Positions 17,360 to 25,838 are shown, counted from the stretch's first letter. The stretch is DNA of 40,727 bases from Methylomonas methanica (GCA_001644045.1 LUUF01000110.1:1-40727), one strand, 5' to 3'. Translations and numbers: made by a program. Notes: generated from the letters alone by a model not told the origin.

Positions 17360-18814
17360 TTAAAATGAATTCGCGTTGACCAGAAAATGCACGCCTATGG
17401 CGGCAAAATAACCGAGCAAAATCACCGGACACCATTTCATATGACTGCTAAAGGTGTATTGGCCCTTGGCTTGGCCCATCAAGCCGATTCCCGGTGCCGA
17501 GCCGATTGCCAGCAAACTGCCGCCGACGCCTAATGTCAAGGTCAGCAATAACCATTGCCCGTGCGGAATATCGGGATGCATGGTCAGCACGGCGAACATC
17601 AGCGTGCCGTTATCGACAAACGCGGATGATAATCCAATCAAAATATTAGCCAGCGACGGACTCAATTGGCCGTACAGCACATGGGAAATGGCATCCAGAT
17701 AGCCGATATACCCCAAACCACCGATGCCCATCATCGCACCATAAAAAAACAGCAGCGTATCCCATTCCAGACGTCCGACTTTTTCAAATACGTCAAAGCT
17801 GCCCTTGCCTGATTCAGGGATACTGATGTCGTGCACATCAGGCCCGGCGAATATTTCCAAGCCTAGCGGTTGTGCGGTCGGGACGTTGGTGCTCTTGGTG
17901 AGATAAAAATAGAAAAATTGCAGTAACGATAAGCCGGCCATCATGCCTGCAGCAGCCGGCAAATGCAGGGTCATATCGAAACCGACAGCCAAGCTAATAG
18001 TCACGCCGAACAAAAAGATGATGCGTTTCGCGCCGCGCGGTAACTTAATTTCCGCGGACTCAATAGTGGGTTTGTCTTTTGGTAACGCAAAATGCATTAC
18101 TGCGGCCGGCACCAAAAAATTGACCAGACATGGAATGAATAGTTTGAAAAATTCGAAAAAACTCAACACGCCGTGCTGCCAGACGAATAAAGTCGATATG
18201 CCGCCCAATGGGCTGAAAGAACCGCCGGCATTGGTGGCGATCACTATGTTGATGCAGGCCAGGGACACAAAGCGCGGACTGTTTTTGCCCACGGCCACGA
18301 CGACGGCTCCCATCAACAATCCCGCAGTCAAACCATTAACCACGCTGGAAATGAAAAACACCATAAACCCAGTGATCCAGAACAACTGGCGGTAGCTTAA
18401 GTGCTTGCTGACCAGCCAGACCTTCAATGCATCAAATATCCGCATGTCTTCCATGGCATTCAAATAGGTCATGGACACCATAATAAACAACAACAATTCG
18501 ATATAAGACTGCAGGTTGCTCTTAAACGCCGCGACCGCGAGTTGATCGTTTCCTTGTTGTTGATAGGTCAAAACAATGGCGAACCAAATCAGTGCCGCCG
18601 CCAGTAACATTGGTTTGGATTTACGCAACTCGGTTACATCTTCAAACATCGCCGCGATATAAGCGGCAACCATCACGGCCAAAGAAAAGTACCCTGCCCA
18701 ATGATGAGTCAGGTCCAGCTGTTGTATCGCGGGCCCAGCCGTTTCCGTCTCGGCAACTCCAAGCCCCGGCAATAACAACCCAACCAATCCAAGTAGACAA
18801 TACAATTTAGGCAC
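17360..18814 (-). CDS. nhaD: NhaD-type Na+/H+ antiporter
   Basis: 484 residues with a signal-like first helix (LLGLVGLLLPGLGVAE) and about 12-13 membrane segments. Family features are the conserved GGSFSPLGGISTLFVWQ region, where NhaD/ion-transporter superfamily members bind Na+, and the repeat-like LAIGSAPGIGLMGQAKGQYT near the C-terminus. It should exchange cytoplasmic Na+ (or Li+) for external H+ at the inner membrane, giving salt and alkaline tolerance. The start is GTG at 18814 with AAGGAG 6 bases upstream; the nearby ATG is in another frame with an immediate stop. It is first in a gene set with the KdpDE-like pair, which probably controls it or reads the same stress. A remnant of a second copy lies on the other strand at 18998-19165. 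Confidence 0.93.
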   Translation of the reverse strand: MPKLYCLLGLVGLLLPGLGVAETETAGPAIQQLDLTHHWAGYFSLAVMVAAYIAAMFEDVTELRKSKPMLLAAALIWFAIVLTYQQQGNDQLAVAAFKSNLQSYIELLLFIMVSMTYLNAMEDMRIFDALKVWLVSKHLSYRQLFWITGFMVFFISSVVNGLTAGLLMGAVVVAVGKNSPRFVSLACINIVIATNAGGSFSPLGGISTLFVWQHGVLSFFEFFKLFIPCLVNFLVPAAVMHFALPKDKPTIESAEIKLPRGAKRIIFLFGVTISLAVGFDMTLHLPAAAGMMAGLSLLQFFYFYLTKSTNVPTAQPLGLEIFAGPDVHDISIPESGKGSFDVFEKVGRLEWDTLLFFYGAMMGIGGLGYIGYLDAISHVLYGQLSPSLANILIGLSSAFVDNGTLMFAVLTMHPDIPHGQWLLLTLTLGVGGSLLAIGSAPGIGLMGQAKGQYTFSSHMKWCPVILLGYFAAIGVHFLVNANSF

Positions 18815-18997
18815 AACATTCTCCTTTGCCGTTCAAATCAGCACATGAGCGGCAGTACATTCAACATTTAATGGAAACGACGTTCAGAAGTTGGAACTCC
18901 TGACCTTCCTGGCATTGTAATTTGCCGGATGTAAAAAAAGTGTAAAGAGCGCAAAAACAGTTGTTACCCATGCGCGAACCACTGAGGACCTGCGTAG

Positions 18998-19165
18998 AAG
19001 AGGCTCCTTGAGTTTTCAAATGGACAATGGCTATTACTGATTCTGACCTTGGCCCCTTTCGAGAGCTACTCGCTTACCTCTCATTTACGTTGGATGCCTG
19101 CCGTTTTGCTGGGCTTTTTTGCTAGTATTGGGACCTTGTTCTTGATCAATGGTGGTAAGTTTTAA
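18998..19165 (+). pseudogene. Remnant of a second nhaD gene (C-terminal part, internal deletion)
   Basis: The frame from 18998 to the TAA at 19163-19165 has no likely start. It contains NGQWLLLILTLA, matching HGQWLLLTLTLG of the intact antiporter, then jumps to SYSLTSHLRWMPAVLLGFFA and SIGTLFLINGGKF. These match the last 33 residues of NhaD (from QYTFSSHMKWCPVILLGYF) at 16 of 33 positions by my hand alignment. About 26 residues between the two blocks are absent, and everything upstream is gone. The stop overlaps the porin ATG as TAATG, so this was once the gene directly before the porin, with coupled translation. It lies in the otherwise empty 350-base gap between the intact nhaD and the porin. 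Confidence 0.75.
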
Positions 19166-20346
19166 TGTTTGCAGCGAAAAAACCATCCCATCGCTACCTG
19201 CTAAGCGTATGCGGTGTATTGCTATTTAACACCGTAGCGAATGCCGACGGCACGCCGACCGGATTGATTGCCGAGCTCTCGGGAAAAGATGCCGCGACTT
19301 GGACTCACCTGAATGATTACGGCATCAATATCGGCGGCTGGGCGACCAGCGGTATCAATTACAACACCGATAATCCCACCGATAGAAGCAACGGTCCGAT
19401 GTCGATGACCGACCGTAATAGCGAGTTCAATCTGTATCAACTGGATTTGTTTATCGAAAAAGCCGTGACCAAAGGCGAAAACTGGGATGTTGGCGGCCGC
19501 TTCGATTTCATGTTTGGCACCGACACCCGCTACAGCCAAGCCACCGGCCATTGGGACACGGGTTTGATCAGCGGCAAGGAGCGTTTTTATGACATTGCCC
19601 TGCCGCAAGCCTACCTGGAAGTGTTCGCGCCAATCGGCAACGGTTTAACCGCTAAGTTAGGGCATTTTTACACCATCATCGGTTACGAATCCGTACCGTC
19701 CGGGCCCAACTTCTTTTCCTCGCACAGTTACAGCTTCAAGTCCTCGCCGTTCACTACCACCGGCGCCTTGTTCAACTATGCGCTTAACGATCAGTGGAGC
19801 GTCAATCTCGGTGCGGTGACCGGCGCGGACAATTTCGATCGCGATATTGGCGCCTGGAGCCACATGAGCGGCTTGACCTGGACCAATGCCGGCACCGGCA
19901 CCAGCCTATCGTTTTCGGTTTTGCAGGGCGATGTTTATCAACACCAACCCTCCGAACTGGTGTATTACTCCGCCGCCTTCCAGCAAAGTCTGGGCAAATG
20001 GCAATACGTCTTGCAGCACGATAGAGGTAGCCAACGCCATGTCACCGCCGAGGGCCAAGATGCCGAATGGTATTCCATCGTCAATTACCTGACCTATCAA
20101 GCCACCGAACATTGGGGCGTTGGCGTGCGCGGGGAATGGTTTCGCGACGATGACGGCGTGCGCTATTCAGCTGGTGCGGCCAACTATTATGCACTGACAG
20201 CCGGCGTCAACTGGAAACCCAATAGCTGGTTAATGGTTCGCCCGGAGGTGCGTTATGACAGGAGCAAGGCGCAACAGGCGCCGTTTGACGGCGGCACCCA
20301 AAACAATCAGGTGGTGTTGGGTATCGATGCCGTGGTGCAGTTCTAA
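19165..20346 (+). CDS. Outer-membrane beta-barrel porin (BBP2-like)
   Basis: 393 residues. A signal peptide (basic start, SVCGVLLFNTVANA) is followed by about 365 residues of alternating polar and aromatic strands ending in the terminal VVLGIDAVVQF, with the C-terminal Phe typical of barrels recognised by the BAM complex. Glycine-rich and aromatic strands such as INIGGWATSGINYNTD, LGHFYTIIGYESVPSGPNFF and WGVGVRGEWFRDDDGV match the putative beta-barrel porin-2 / OprB-like outer membrane proteins. Solute is unknown. The ATG at 19165 overlaps the stop of the nhaD remnant (TAATG) and has no strong Shine-Dalgarno of its own, GGTGGTAAG being the nearest. Expression may depend on reading through or on a promoter placed by the deletion. 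Confidence 0.88.
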   Translation: MFAAKKPSHRYLLSVCGVLLFNTVANADGTPTGLIAELSGKDAATWTHLNDYGINIGGWATSGINYNTDNPTDRSNGPMSMTDRNSEFNLYQLDLFIEKAVTKGENWDVGGRFDFMFGTDTRYSQATGHWDTGLISGKERFYDIALPQAYLEVFAPIGNGLTAKLGHFYTIIGYESVPSGPNFFSSHSYSFKSSPFTTTGALFNYALNDQWSVNLGAVTGADNFDRDIGAWSHMSGLTWTNAGTGTSLSFSVLQGDVYQHQPSELVYYSAAFQQSLGKWQYVLQHDRGSQRHVTAEGQDAEWYSIVNYLTYQATEHWGVGVRGEWFRDDDGVRYSAGAANYYALTAGVNWKPNSWLMVRPEVRYDRSKAQQAPFDGGTQNNQVVLGIDAVVQF

Positions 20347-20692
20347 ACACAATTAGTCGGCTGGTAGTACAAATATCATCGTACCCAGTAAACAGTGTCA
20401 ATGCGATCAACTGGAATGAAACTCCAGATCACCACAATAGGTATCGCCAAAAATAACAAATCCGCAGTGCAAGCGTTTAAGATAGACGTAACACTGAAGC
20501 ATATCGTCGGGCATCGCAAAACCGTCATGCCCGATTGCTGGTTTGACCGCCGCCAATCGCGCCAGTGCCGCACGGAATTAACTCAGCCCGATCATTTAGC
20601 ATGGCAGAATAAATTCGACCCTACCGTCCTTAGCCCAATTGCCAGTGCCCGCAAACGCCGATCAGCCGCAGTCCAACCCAGCGCCTAAATCA
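20347..20692. other. Intergenic stretch without a supported gene
   Basis: Between the porin stop and the EamA start I see no conserved protein, RNA or strong hairpin. Small open frames exist (20395-20688 on plus) but have no ribosome site or recognisable composition, and the largest overlaps the transporter start. The segment may hold the EamA promoter, which I cannot pinpoint. Confidence 0.5.
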
Positions 20693-21556
20693 ATGCCCTC
20701 GCAAACCGGCCGCCTCGGTTTGATATACATGCTGGTCGCTTGTGTGTTGTTTTCGGTTATGAATGCCGGCACATATGCAATCGGCCTGTTCGATACCGGC
20801 TTGCCTCCCAGCATGATCAGCTTTATCCGCATCCTGACCAATGTATTGATTCTGATAGTCCCGGCGCTTATCGGTGGCCGTCTGATCGGTTTGTTTGGTG
20901 ACGCCCGCCCCTCGCTGTGGCTGCGCGGCTTGTTCGGCAGCAGCGCCTTGATGCTGTCGTTCGCCGCCATCGTCCGCATCGGCCCCGGCGAAAGCGCTTT
21001 CCTCACCGCCAGCAGCGGCGTATTCGTGATGCTGTTGGGGCCGCTGGTGCTGGGTCAGAAAAACTCATTGTTGGTTTGGCTGGCGATTATCGGTTCGTTC
21101 AGCGGGGTTTCCTTGCTATTCGATTTGCACAACAGCCACAACCTATTCGGTCAATCCATGGCCTTGCTGGCCGGCTTGCTGTCCGCGCTGGCTTACTTGA
21201 TGGTGGCGCGCGCCGGGCGTAGTAATACGCCGCAAACGGTGATCTTCTACTTTTGCCTAGTCGGTCTCGTACTACATGCCCTATATTTTGCGCATTTCGG
21301 CTATCGCTTGCCAAGCACGCCGGAAAGCTGGGGATTGTTATTGGTGGTCGGCCTGTCCGGCAGCGGTGCGCAACACTATATGACCCGCGCCTATCAATCG
21401 GCGCCGGCGGCCCTCGTCAGTTCCATCGGTTATTTGGCACCAGTATTAAGCCTGGCTTGGAGTATCGTGCTGTTTGAACAAATTCCCGGCCAAACCGCCT
21501 TGCTTGGCGCGGCATTAATCCTGCTGTTTGGCGTCATGTTGCCGTTTCTACGCTAA
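20693..21556 (+). CDS. EamA-family (DMT superfamily) transporter
   Basis: 287 residues from the ATG at 20693, normal for the 10-helix drug/metabolite transporters with two EamA repeats. The first repeat starts IYMLVACVLFSVMNAGTYA and includes LRGLFGSSALMLSFAAI; the second starts near FGQSMALLAGLLSALAYLM and ends with LVSSIGYLAPVLSLAWSIVL and FEQIPGQTALLGAALIL. These proteins export amino acids, nucleosides or small metabolites; substrate is unknown. No good ribosome site precedes any candidate start; GTG at 20645 or TTG at 20639 would add 16-18 polar residues. Confidence 0.88.
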   Translation: MPSQTGRLGLIYMLVACVLFSVMNAGTYAIGLFDTGLPPSMISFIRILTNVLILIVPALIGGRLIGLFGDARPSLWLRGLFGSSALMLSFAAIVRIGPGESAFLTASSGVFVMLLGPLVLGQKNSLLVWLAIIGSFSGVSLLFDLHNSHNLFGQSMALLAGLLSALAYLMVARAGRSNTPQTVIFYFCLVGLVLHALYFAHFGYRLPSTPESWGLLLVVGLSGSGAQHYMTRAYQSAPAALVSSIGYLAPVLSLAWSIVLFEQIPGQTALLGAALILLFGVMLPFLR

Positions 21557-21730
21557 GCCGTGCCGACCGGGCAAAAGCTGTTGGTTTAGCGCCACAGCGG
21601 TGCGCGGCGCACCAACTCGAGTTGATTTCCCCGCCCAAATTCCGGCGCCGGCCTTGTCATTACTGGCCTGGCGAGCGAGGCATGTATATTGCTGCACTTT
21701 GCTAATCTACGGCAACCCGTGAGGTGCATT

Positions 21731-22471
21731 ATGCGTAGCTGCCAACGCTTTAGCGATATTTCCGTTTCGGAACGCATACTCAACAGTTTTTTTCTGCTCA
21801 GCATTGCCATCGGCTATTTGTTTTCGCTGGGGCAAATTTATTTTTCTCATCAAGGCCTGGACGGCAATCCCGGCATCTCAGTCAAGGATGTAGCCATCGC
21901 CTATCACGGCAGCCCGGAGCAAACCCGGCTAGCCGCCGCGATCAACGGGCCGATGGCCGGCAATTTAAAATCCGAGCAAGACAAAACCGTCATCCTGGAT
22001 TGGATAGACTCCGGCGCCCAACAAGCCATTTACGAAACGCAAGTGGCACCGATTTTAAAACGCGATTGCCAAAGTTGCCATTCGCCGGCCAGCGGTATGC
22101 CGGTACCGCCGCTCACCAGCTACGAACACGTGGTAAAGCTAACCGAATCCGATCGCGGCGCTTCGATCCCGTCCTTGGTCCGGGTATCGCATATCCATTT
22201 GTTCGGCATCGCCTTTATCTTGTATATGGTCGGCAAACTGTTCGTGCTGTGCGAAATACCGGTCTGGCTGAAACGGCTGACCATCGGCATGCCGTTTTTA
22301 AGCATGCTGACCGACATCTTTGCCTGGTATTTGACCCGCGAAACGCCGTCGTTTGCTTATTTACTGGTAATCAGCGGCGCGCTGATGGGTTTGTCGCTGA
22401 ATTTTCAGGTGATGCTCAGTCTTTATCAGATGTGGCTGCCGTTAAACTGGCCCGTACACAAGCGCGGGTAG
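21731..22471 (+). CDS. Membrane protein with one c-type haem motif
   Basis: 246 residues. A membrane helix at about residues 18-36 (FFLLSIAIGYLFSLGQIYF) is followed by a periplasm-like domain from about 37 to 150 that contains a CXXCH haem-attachment motif (CQSCH, in KRDCQSCHSPASGMP) preceded by QVAPILKRD, as in small cytochrome c domains of the Planctomycete/DUF-type cytochromes. Three further helices run from about 155 to 240 (LFGIAFILYMVGKLFVLCEI, a loop, LLVISGALMGLSLNFQVML). It may carry electrons at the membrane. The ATG at 21731 has GAGGTG upstream; an ATG at 21689 adds 14 residues. I recall similar proteins in methanotroph genomes with unhelpful names, so no pathway can be given. Confidence 0.75.
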   Translation: MRSCQRFSDISVSERILNSFFLLSIAIGYLFSLGQIYFSHQGLDGNPGISVKDVAIAYHGSPEQTRLAAAINGPMAGNLKSEQDKTVILDWIDSGAQQAIYETQVAPILKRDCQSCHSPASGMPVPPLTSYEHVVKLTESDRGASIPSLVRVSHIHLFGIAFILYMVGKLFVLCEIPVWLKRLTIGMPFLSMLTDIFAWYLTRETPSFAYLLVISGALMGLSLNFQVMLSLYQMWLPLNWPVHKRG

Positions 22472-22615
22472 AGCTTTAAGTCGCAATTTTGCAATCGGAC
22501 GGAACCAGGGGCGGGCGATCAGGCGTAAAAAATAGAACGATTGTGAGCCACAAGAAACGTCCTAATAGGTGGAAAAGCAGCCGATCTTATAGAATTGACG
22601 GTCTAAGGGTGACTA

Positions 22616-23023
22616 TTAAAATTTTCCCTCTAAGGAAACCGCCTGGGCATGACACTCACGCTGCGTTCCCAGCCAGATCAACGCATCATCGCGATTATTG
22701 AAAATCCGATAAACCCAATCGGCATCCCTCGGCATAGACAACATGACTTGGGTGGTCAACTCGCTAATATGGCTATACACCACGAAGGCTGCGGCTTTAA
22801 TACCGGGCAAGGTGCCGAGAGCGGTTTGCGAGGCAAAGTCATAGTGGTAGGCATTTACTTTGTGTACCAATAGCAGATAGGGGCTCTGCAAGTGTGCAAC
22901 GATCCAGGCGTGATATTCCTCGACACGGGCCAGATTAAACTCCACTCCCTCGTCAACGACAAACTCCGCCAAATCGTCGTCCAGCTTTATCGCATTACAA
23001 AAACTCAGTCTAAATCGCTCCAT
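22616..23023 (-). CDS. SpoIIAA/STAS-like protein
   Basis: 135 residues from ATG 23023, with GGAGGGAC directly before it (an in-frame extension to 23074 is unlikely). It is soluble with no signal. The pattern of a strand (FVVDEG), a helix (VEEYHAWIVAHLQ), SPYLLLVHKVNAYHYDFAS, a strand around IKAAAFVVYS and the late segment RIFNNRDDALIWLGT, where DDALIWL is the end signature, fits the SpoIIAA-like STAS domain family. Such proteins are often of unknown function, and some have ligand-binding STAS folds. It lies downstream of the ABC ATPase gene on the same strand, separated by 118 bases, so it may or may not be in that operon. Confidence 0.65.
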   Translation of the reverse strand: MERFRLSFCNAIKLDDDLAEFVVDEGVEFNLARVEEYHAWIVAHLQSPYLLLVHKVNAYHYDFASQTALGTLPGIKAAAFVVYSHISELTTQVMLSMPRDADWVYRIFNNRDDALIWLGTQRECHAQAVSLEGKF

Positions 23024-23141
23024 TGTCCCTCCCCGGCCCACTGGCGCCTTAACTCTGCTGGCAGTATCGCACAACCGCGAAAAACTCTAACGACAAAGTT
23101 ATCACTGCCAGCTTTTATTTTGCTTCACGCCGCCAGGAAAA

Positions 23142-23813
23142 CTAAGCTGCGCCGCCCGCCAGCCGTCCATCGACGATACGCAGTTGCCGCTTGGCCCTTC
23201 CGCCGATGTTTTGGTCGTGGGTGATGATGATCAAGGTCACGCCCTGCCGGTTCAGATTTTCCAGTAACTCGATGATGTCCTGCCCTGACTTGCTGTCCAG
23301 ATTGCCGGTCGGCTCGTCTGCCAACAGGATACCGGGCTGCATGATCATCGCCCTGGCAATGGCTATGCGTTGCAACTGGCCACCGGACAATTGATTGGGC
23401 TTATGCTCGGCACGATCCAGTAAATTCACCGAGGCCAATGCCTGTAACACCCGTTGCTTGCGTTGCTTGCTGTCTATGCCGGCCAGGATCATCGGCATTT
23501 CGATGTTTTCCGCCGCGGTGAGCCGGGGGATCAAATGAAAAAATTGAAATACAAAGCCGATGTTATCGCGGCGAATCCGCGCCAGCTCGTCGTCGCTTTG
23601 CCGGGTGACATCGGTGCCGTTCAACAGATATTGGCCGGCCGACGGCTGATCCAGCAAGGCGACAATATTTAACAGCGTGGATTTCCCGGAGCCGGACGGC
23701 CCCATCACGGACACATATTCGCCGCGACCGATAGACAGGTCTATGCCATTCAAGGCCTGTACAGTTTGCTCGCCCACCTGGAATTCCCGGCGGATGCCGC
23801 TCAGTTGAATCAT
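23142..23813 (-). CDS. ABC transporter ATP-binding protein (LolD/MacB-type)
   Basis: 223 residues, a single nucleotide-binding domain. Walker A is GPSGSGKSTLLNIV, the Q loop is in FVFQFFHLIPRLTAAEN, the signature is LSGGQLQRIAIARAM, Walker B is ILLADEPTGNLD and the switch His is in IIITHDQN. The TGNLDSKSG wording and short length match the LolD/MacB-N/FtsE group that works with FtsX-type permeases. The ATG overlaps the fusion-protein stop in ATGA, so the two are one translational unit. No permease gene is adjacent; two orphan permeases lie at 12.5-15 kb. Confidence 0.95.
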   Translation of the reverse strand: MIQLSGIRREFQVGEQTVQALNGIDLSIGRGEYVSVMGPSGSGKSTLLNIVALLDQPSAGQYLLNGTDVTRQSDDELARIRRDNIGFVFQFFHLIPRLTAAENIEMPMILAGIDSKQRKQRVLQALASVNLLDRAEHKPNQLSGGQLQRIAIARAMIMQPGILLADEPTGNLDSKSGQDIIELLENLNRQGVTLIIITHDQNIGGRAKRQLRIVDGRLAGGAA

Positions 23814-24946
23814 GGCTTGACGCGGACGGTCACGCCGGCCGCCACCCCTTCCTTGCCGACCGAGGTCACCACTTTGTCACCGGCTTTCAGCCCTGACAGC
23901 ACTTCGGTGAAACTCCAGTTGGACAGGCCGGGCTGGAAGCTTTGTTCATGCAGCACATTGTCTTCGGCTATCAATAGTACGCGATGATTTTCCAGAATCG
24001 CCTCAGCAGGCAAACGCAGCGTGTGCTCTTTTTGACTAAGTAACACTTCGATATCCGCGCTGTAACCCGGCAACAATTCCGCCAGATCTTTAGGATCGCG
24101 TAAGGTCACTTCCACTTCCACCGTGCGCGCCTGTTTTTCCTTTTCCAACACATAGGGCGCGACGCGGGTCACGATGCCGGAACAACGCTTATCCGGAAAC
24201 GCATCCAACGACACGCAAGCACTCATGCCGGTCTTGATGCTGGCCGCATCCACTTCGTCGATAGGTGCAGAGACCGTCAAACAACTCACATCCAGCAAAT
24301 CGATGGGAGGTAGGGTCGGAATGCCCGGCGGCGAGGGCGTGACAAACTCGCCCAACTCGGCATTCACCTCTGCCACCGTGCCGTCGAACGGCGCTTTCAC
24401 CAAGGTGCGCTGCACCGCCGCTTCCGCCACGCCCAACTGCGCCTCGGCCACCTCGATGGCTTGCTGCGCGGCCCGGCAGGCAGCGCGCTGGGACTTGCCG
24501 CCGGTCACTGACTTGTCGACCTGTTCTACCGAAACCACATTTTTGTGCTTTTGTAATTGCGTCATCCGCGCCGCTTCCCGCTCCGCGCCGCCTGCCAATT
24601 GGCAGGCCTGCTCGGCGCTGGCCCGGCTAGCGTTGATCTGCGCTTTTTGCAAAACCACTTGAGCTTTTAAATCCTGGTTCCACACTTCCAACAACACCTG
24701 ACCCTGCTTGACCTTGTCGCCCTCCTTAACCCGCAACTCAGCCACCTGCCCGCCCGTCGCCGGCGCCAGATACGCCCGCCGGCACGCTTTGACCGTCCCC
24801 ACCCGCGTATTCGCCACCGTCGCCCGCACCTCGCCTTCCGCCAAGGAATAAGCCTCCACCTCGACCGGCTGCGGGCGACGACTGTAGAAAAATAGTGCGG
24901 CGATGGTTATCAGCAAGGTGGCAACAATCAGAGTTTTGCTTTTCAT
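23810..24946 (-). CDS. HlyD/MacA-type membrane-fusion (periplasmic adaptor) protein
   Basis: 378 residues. One N-terminal membrane helix (SKTLIVATLLITIAALFFY), then a biotinyl-lipoyl-like half (ATGGQVAELRVKEGDKVKQG), a long helical hairpin from about 90 to 190, the second lipoyl half (VKAPFDGTVAEVNAELGEFV) and a beta-barrel domain ending KVVTSVGKEGVAAGVTVRVK. This is the adaptor of an ABC or RND-like exporter, linking the inner-membrane pump to an outer-membrane channel in the periplasm. The ATG at 24946 gives the standard N-terminus; 24976 would add ten residues, and neither has a strong ribosome site. No outer-membrane TolC gene is nearby. Confidence 0.92.
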   Translation of the reverse strand: MKSKTLIVATLLITIAALFFYSRRPQPVEVEAYSLAEGEVRATVANTRVGTVKACRRAYLAPATGGQVAELRVKEGDKVKQGQVLLEVWNQDLKAQVVLQKAQINASRASAEQACQLAGGAEREAARMTQLQKHKNVVSVEQVDKSVTGGKSQRAACRAAQQAIEVAEAQLGVAEAAVQRTLVKAPFDGTVAEVNAELGEFVTPSPPGIPTLPPIDLLDVSCLTVSAPIDEVDAASIKTGMSACVSLDAFPDKRCSGIVTRVAPYVLEKEKQARTVEVEVTLRDPKDLAELLPGYSADIEVLLSQKEHTLRLPAEAILENHRVLLIAEDNVLHEQSFQPGLSNWSFTEVLSGLKAGDKVVTSVGKEGVAAGVTVRVKP

Positions 24947-25135
24947 GGAGCGAGTGCGCGAATAAGAGGCATGCACGGTAGCCTACATCGACAACAGTGG
25001 ATTGCCAAGCGTTCAGCAGATTACCTGACTGAATAATAACCTAGGCCAAGCCGGTAGGCGCTTCGGCAGAAGCTTGCCTTGCCGGAAACGCTAACGCTTA
25101 GTCCCGCCTACATTGCTGCTTCAAGATGGAAACGG

Positions 25136-25335
25136 GGTTTCTAACGTATGCCGCGCCGAGACTGCAGCTTTCGGAGGGATGAGGCCGTAGGAAACAAGCG
25201 GCATCCGGGCGGCTTTTCTTTTGGTGCCTTTTCTTTAAAGGGGTAGACAAAATATTTTCAACTTTTTGAATTAAATAACTTATCCGGCAAATACTCCCAT
25301 AATCGACATACGAAAAACCGTCGCGACAACGACAC
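25136..25335 (-). repeat. Structured interspersed repeat, copy 3 (decayed)
   Basis: Inverted and degenerate copy of the 2348-2620 element. The GCCGCGCC-type end and GAAAGCTGCAG segment (rc), GGATGCCGCTTG, and CAAAAGAAAAG arm are recognisable, and the terminal GTCGT/GCGAC hairpin is at 25320-25333. The double-hairpin domain is missing, and the second arm of the long stem is replaced by an AT-rich 80-base stretch after GGGGTAGAC (to about 25310). The element fills much of the 509-base gap between the fusion-protein gene and rnpB; the rest (24947-25135 and 25336-25440) shows no gene. Confidence 0.65.
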
Positions 25336-25442
25336 ATTTGAGCTCGCACCGTTGCATTGACTACAACGCGTCCAAAGTATTGAGTACCTTTGGGGATTGC
25401 TAATCTTGATGAGCTACTCCCCCTTTTTTAAGGCATTGCCTG

Positions 25443-25448
25443 TATAAT
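25443..25448 (+). promoter_or_regulatory. Probable rnpB -10 element
   Basis: A perfect TATAAT lies 8 bases before the predicted 5' end of RNase P RNA, directly after TG, where a -10 box should be. I cannot see a good -35 hexamer 17 bases upstream (CCCCTT). Confidence 0.6.
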
Positions 25449-25455
25449 CGTCCGC

Positions 25456-25801
25456 AGAGTTGGCCGAACAGCCGCCGTTTCGCGCAAGCGGGAGGGAGGA
25501 AAGTCCGGGCTCCATAGGGCAGGGTGCCAGGTAATGCCTGGGAGGCGCGAGCCTACGGAAAGTGCCGCAGAAAATATACCGCCTGGTTTTTCGAAACCCG
25601 GTAAGGGTGAAATGGTGCGGTAAGAGCGCACCGCGCAACTGGCAACAGGTGTGGCAGGGTAAACCCCACCCGGAGCAAGATCAAATAGAGGAGCATTGGC
25701 GTGGCCCGCGTTGCTCCTGGGTAGATTGCTTGAGCGCTTGGGTGACCAAGCGCCTAGATGAATGGCTGTTCACGACAGAACCCGGCTTACAGGCCAACTC
25801 T
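25456..25801 (+). ncRNA. rnpB: RNase P RNA component (class A)
   Basis: The RNA subunit that cleaves the 5' leader from tRNA precursors. About 346 nt. The conserved core block GAGGAAAGTCCGGGCTCC is at about 25495, and the partner ACAGAACCCGGCTTAC near the 3' end closes helix P4. AGAGTTGGCC at the 5' end pairs with GGCCAACTCT at the 3' end (helix P1), giving the ends used here. Internal landmarks such as GGTAAGGGTGAAA and GGTAAACCCCACC (P10/11 region) also fit. The RNA is followed by a pyrimidine-rich tract (TTTCTCTTCTTTTTC) and, 37 bases on, by mtnB. Protein frames that cross it are artefacts. Confidence 0.95.
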
Positions 25802-25838
25802 TTCTCTTCTTTTTCTTTTGCAATCCGCAAAACATTCC

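Noticed and set aside
20395-20688. 97-codon frame before the EamA gene
   Set aside because: No ribosome site, composition unlike neighbours and overlap with the transporter start.
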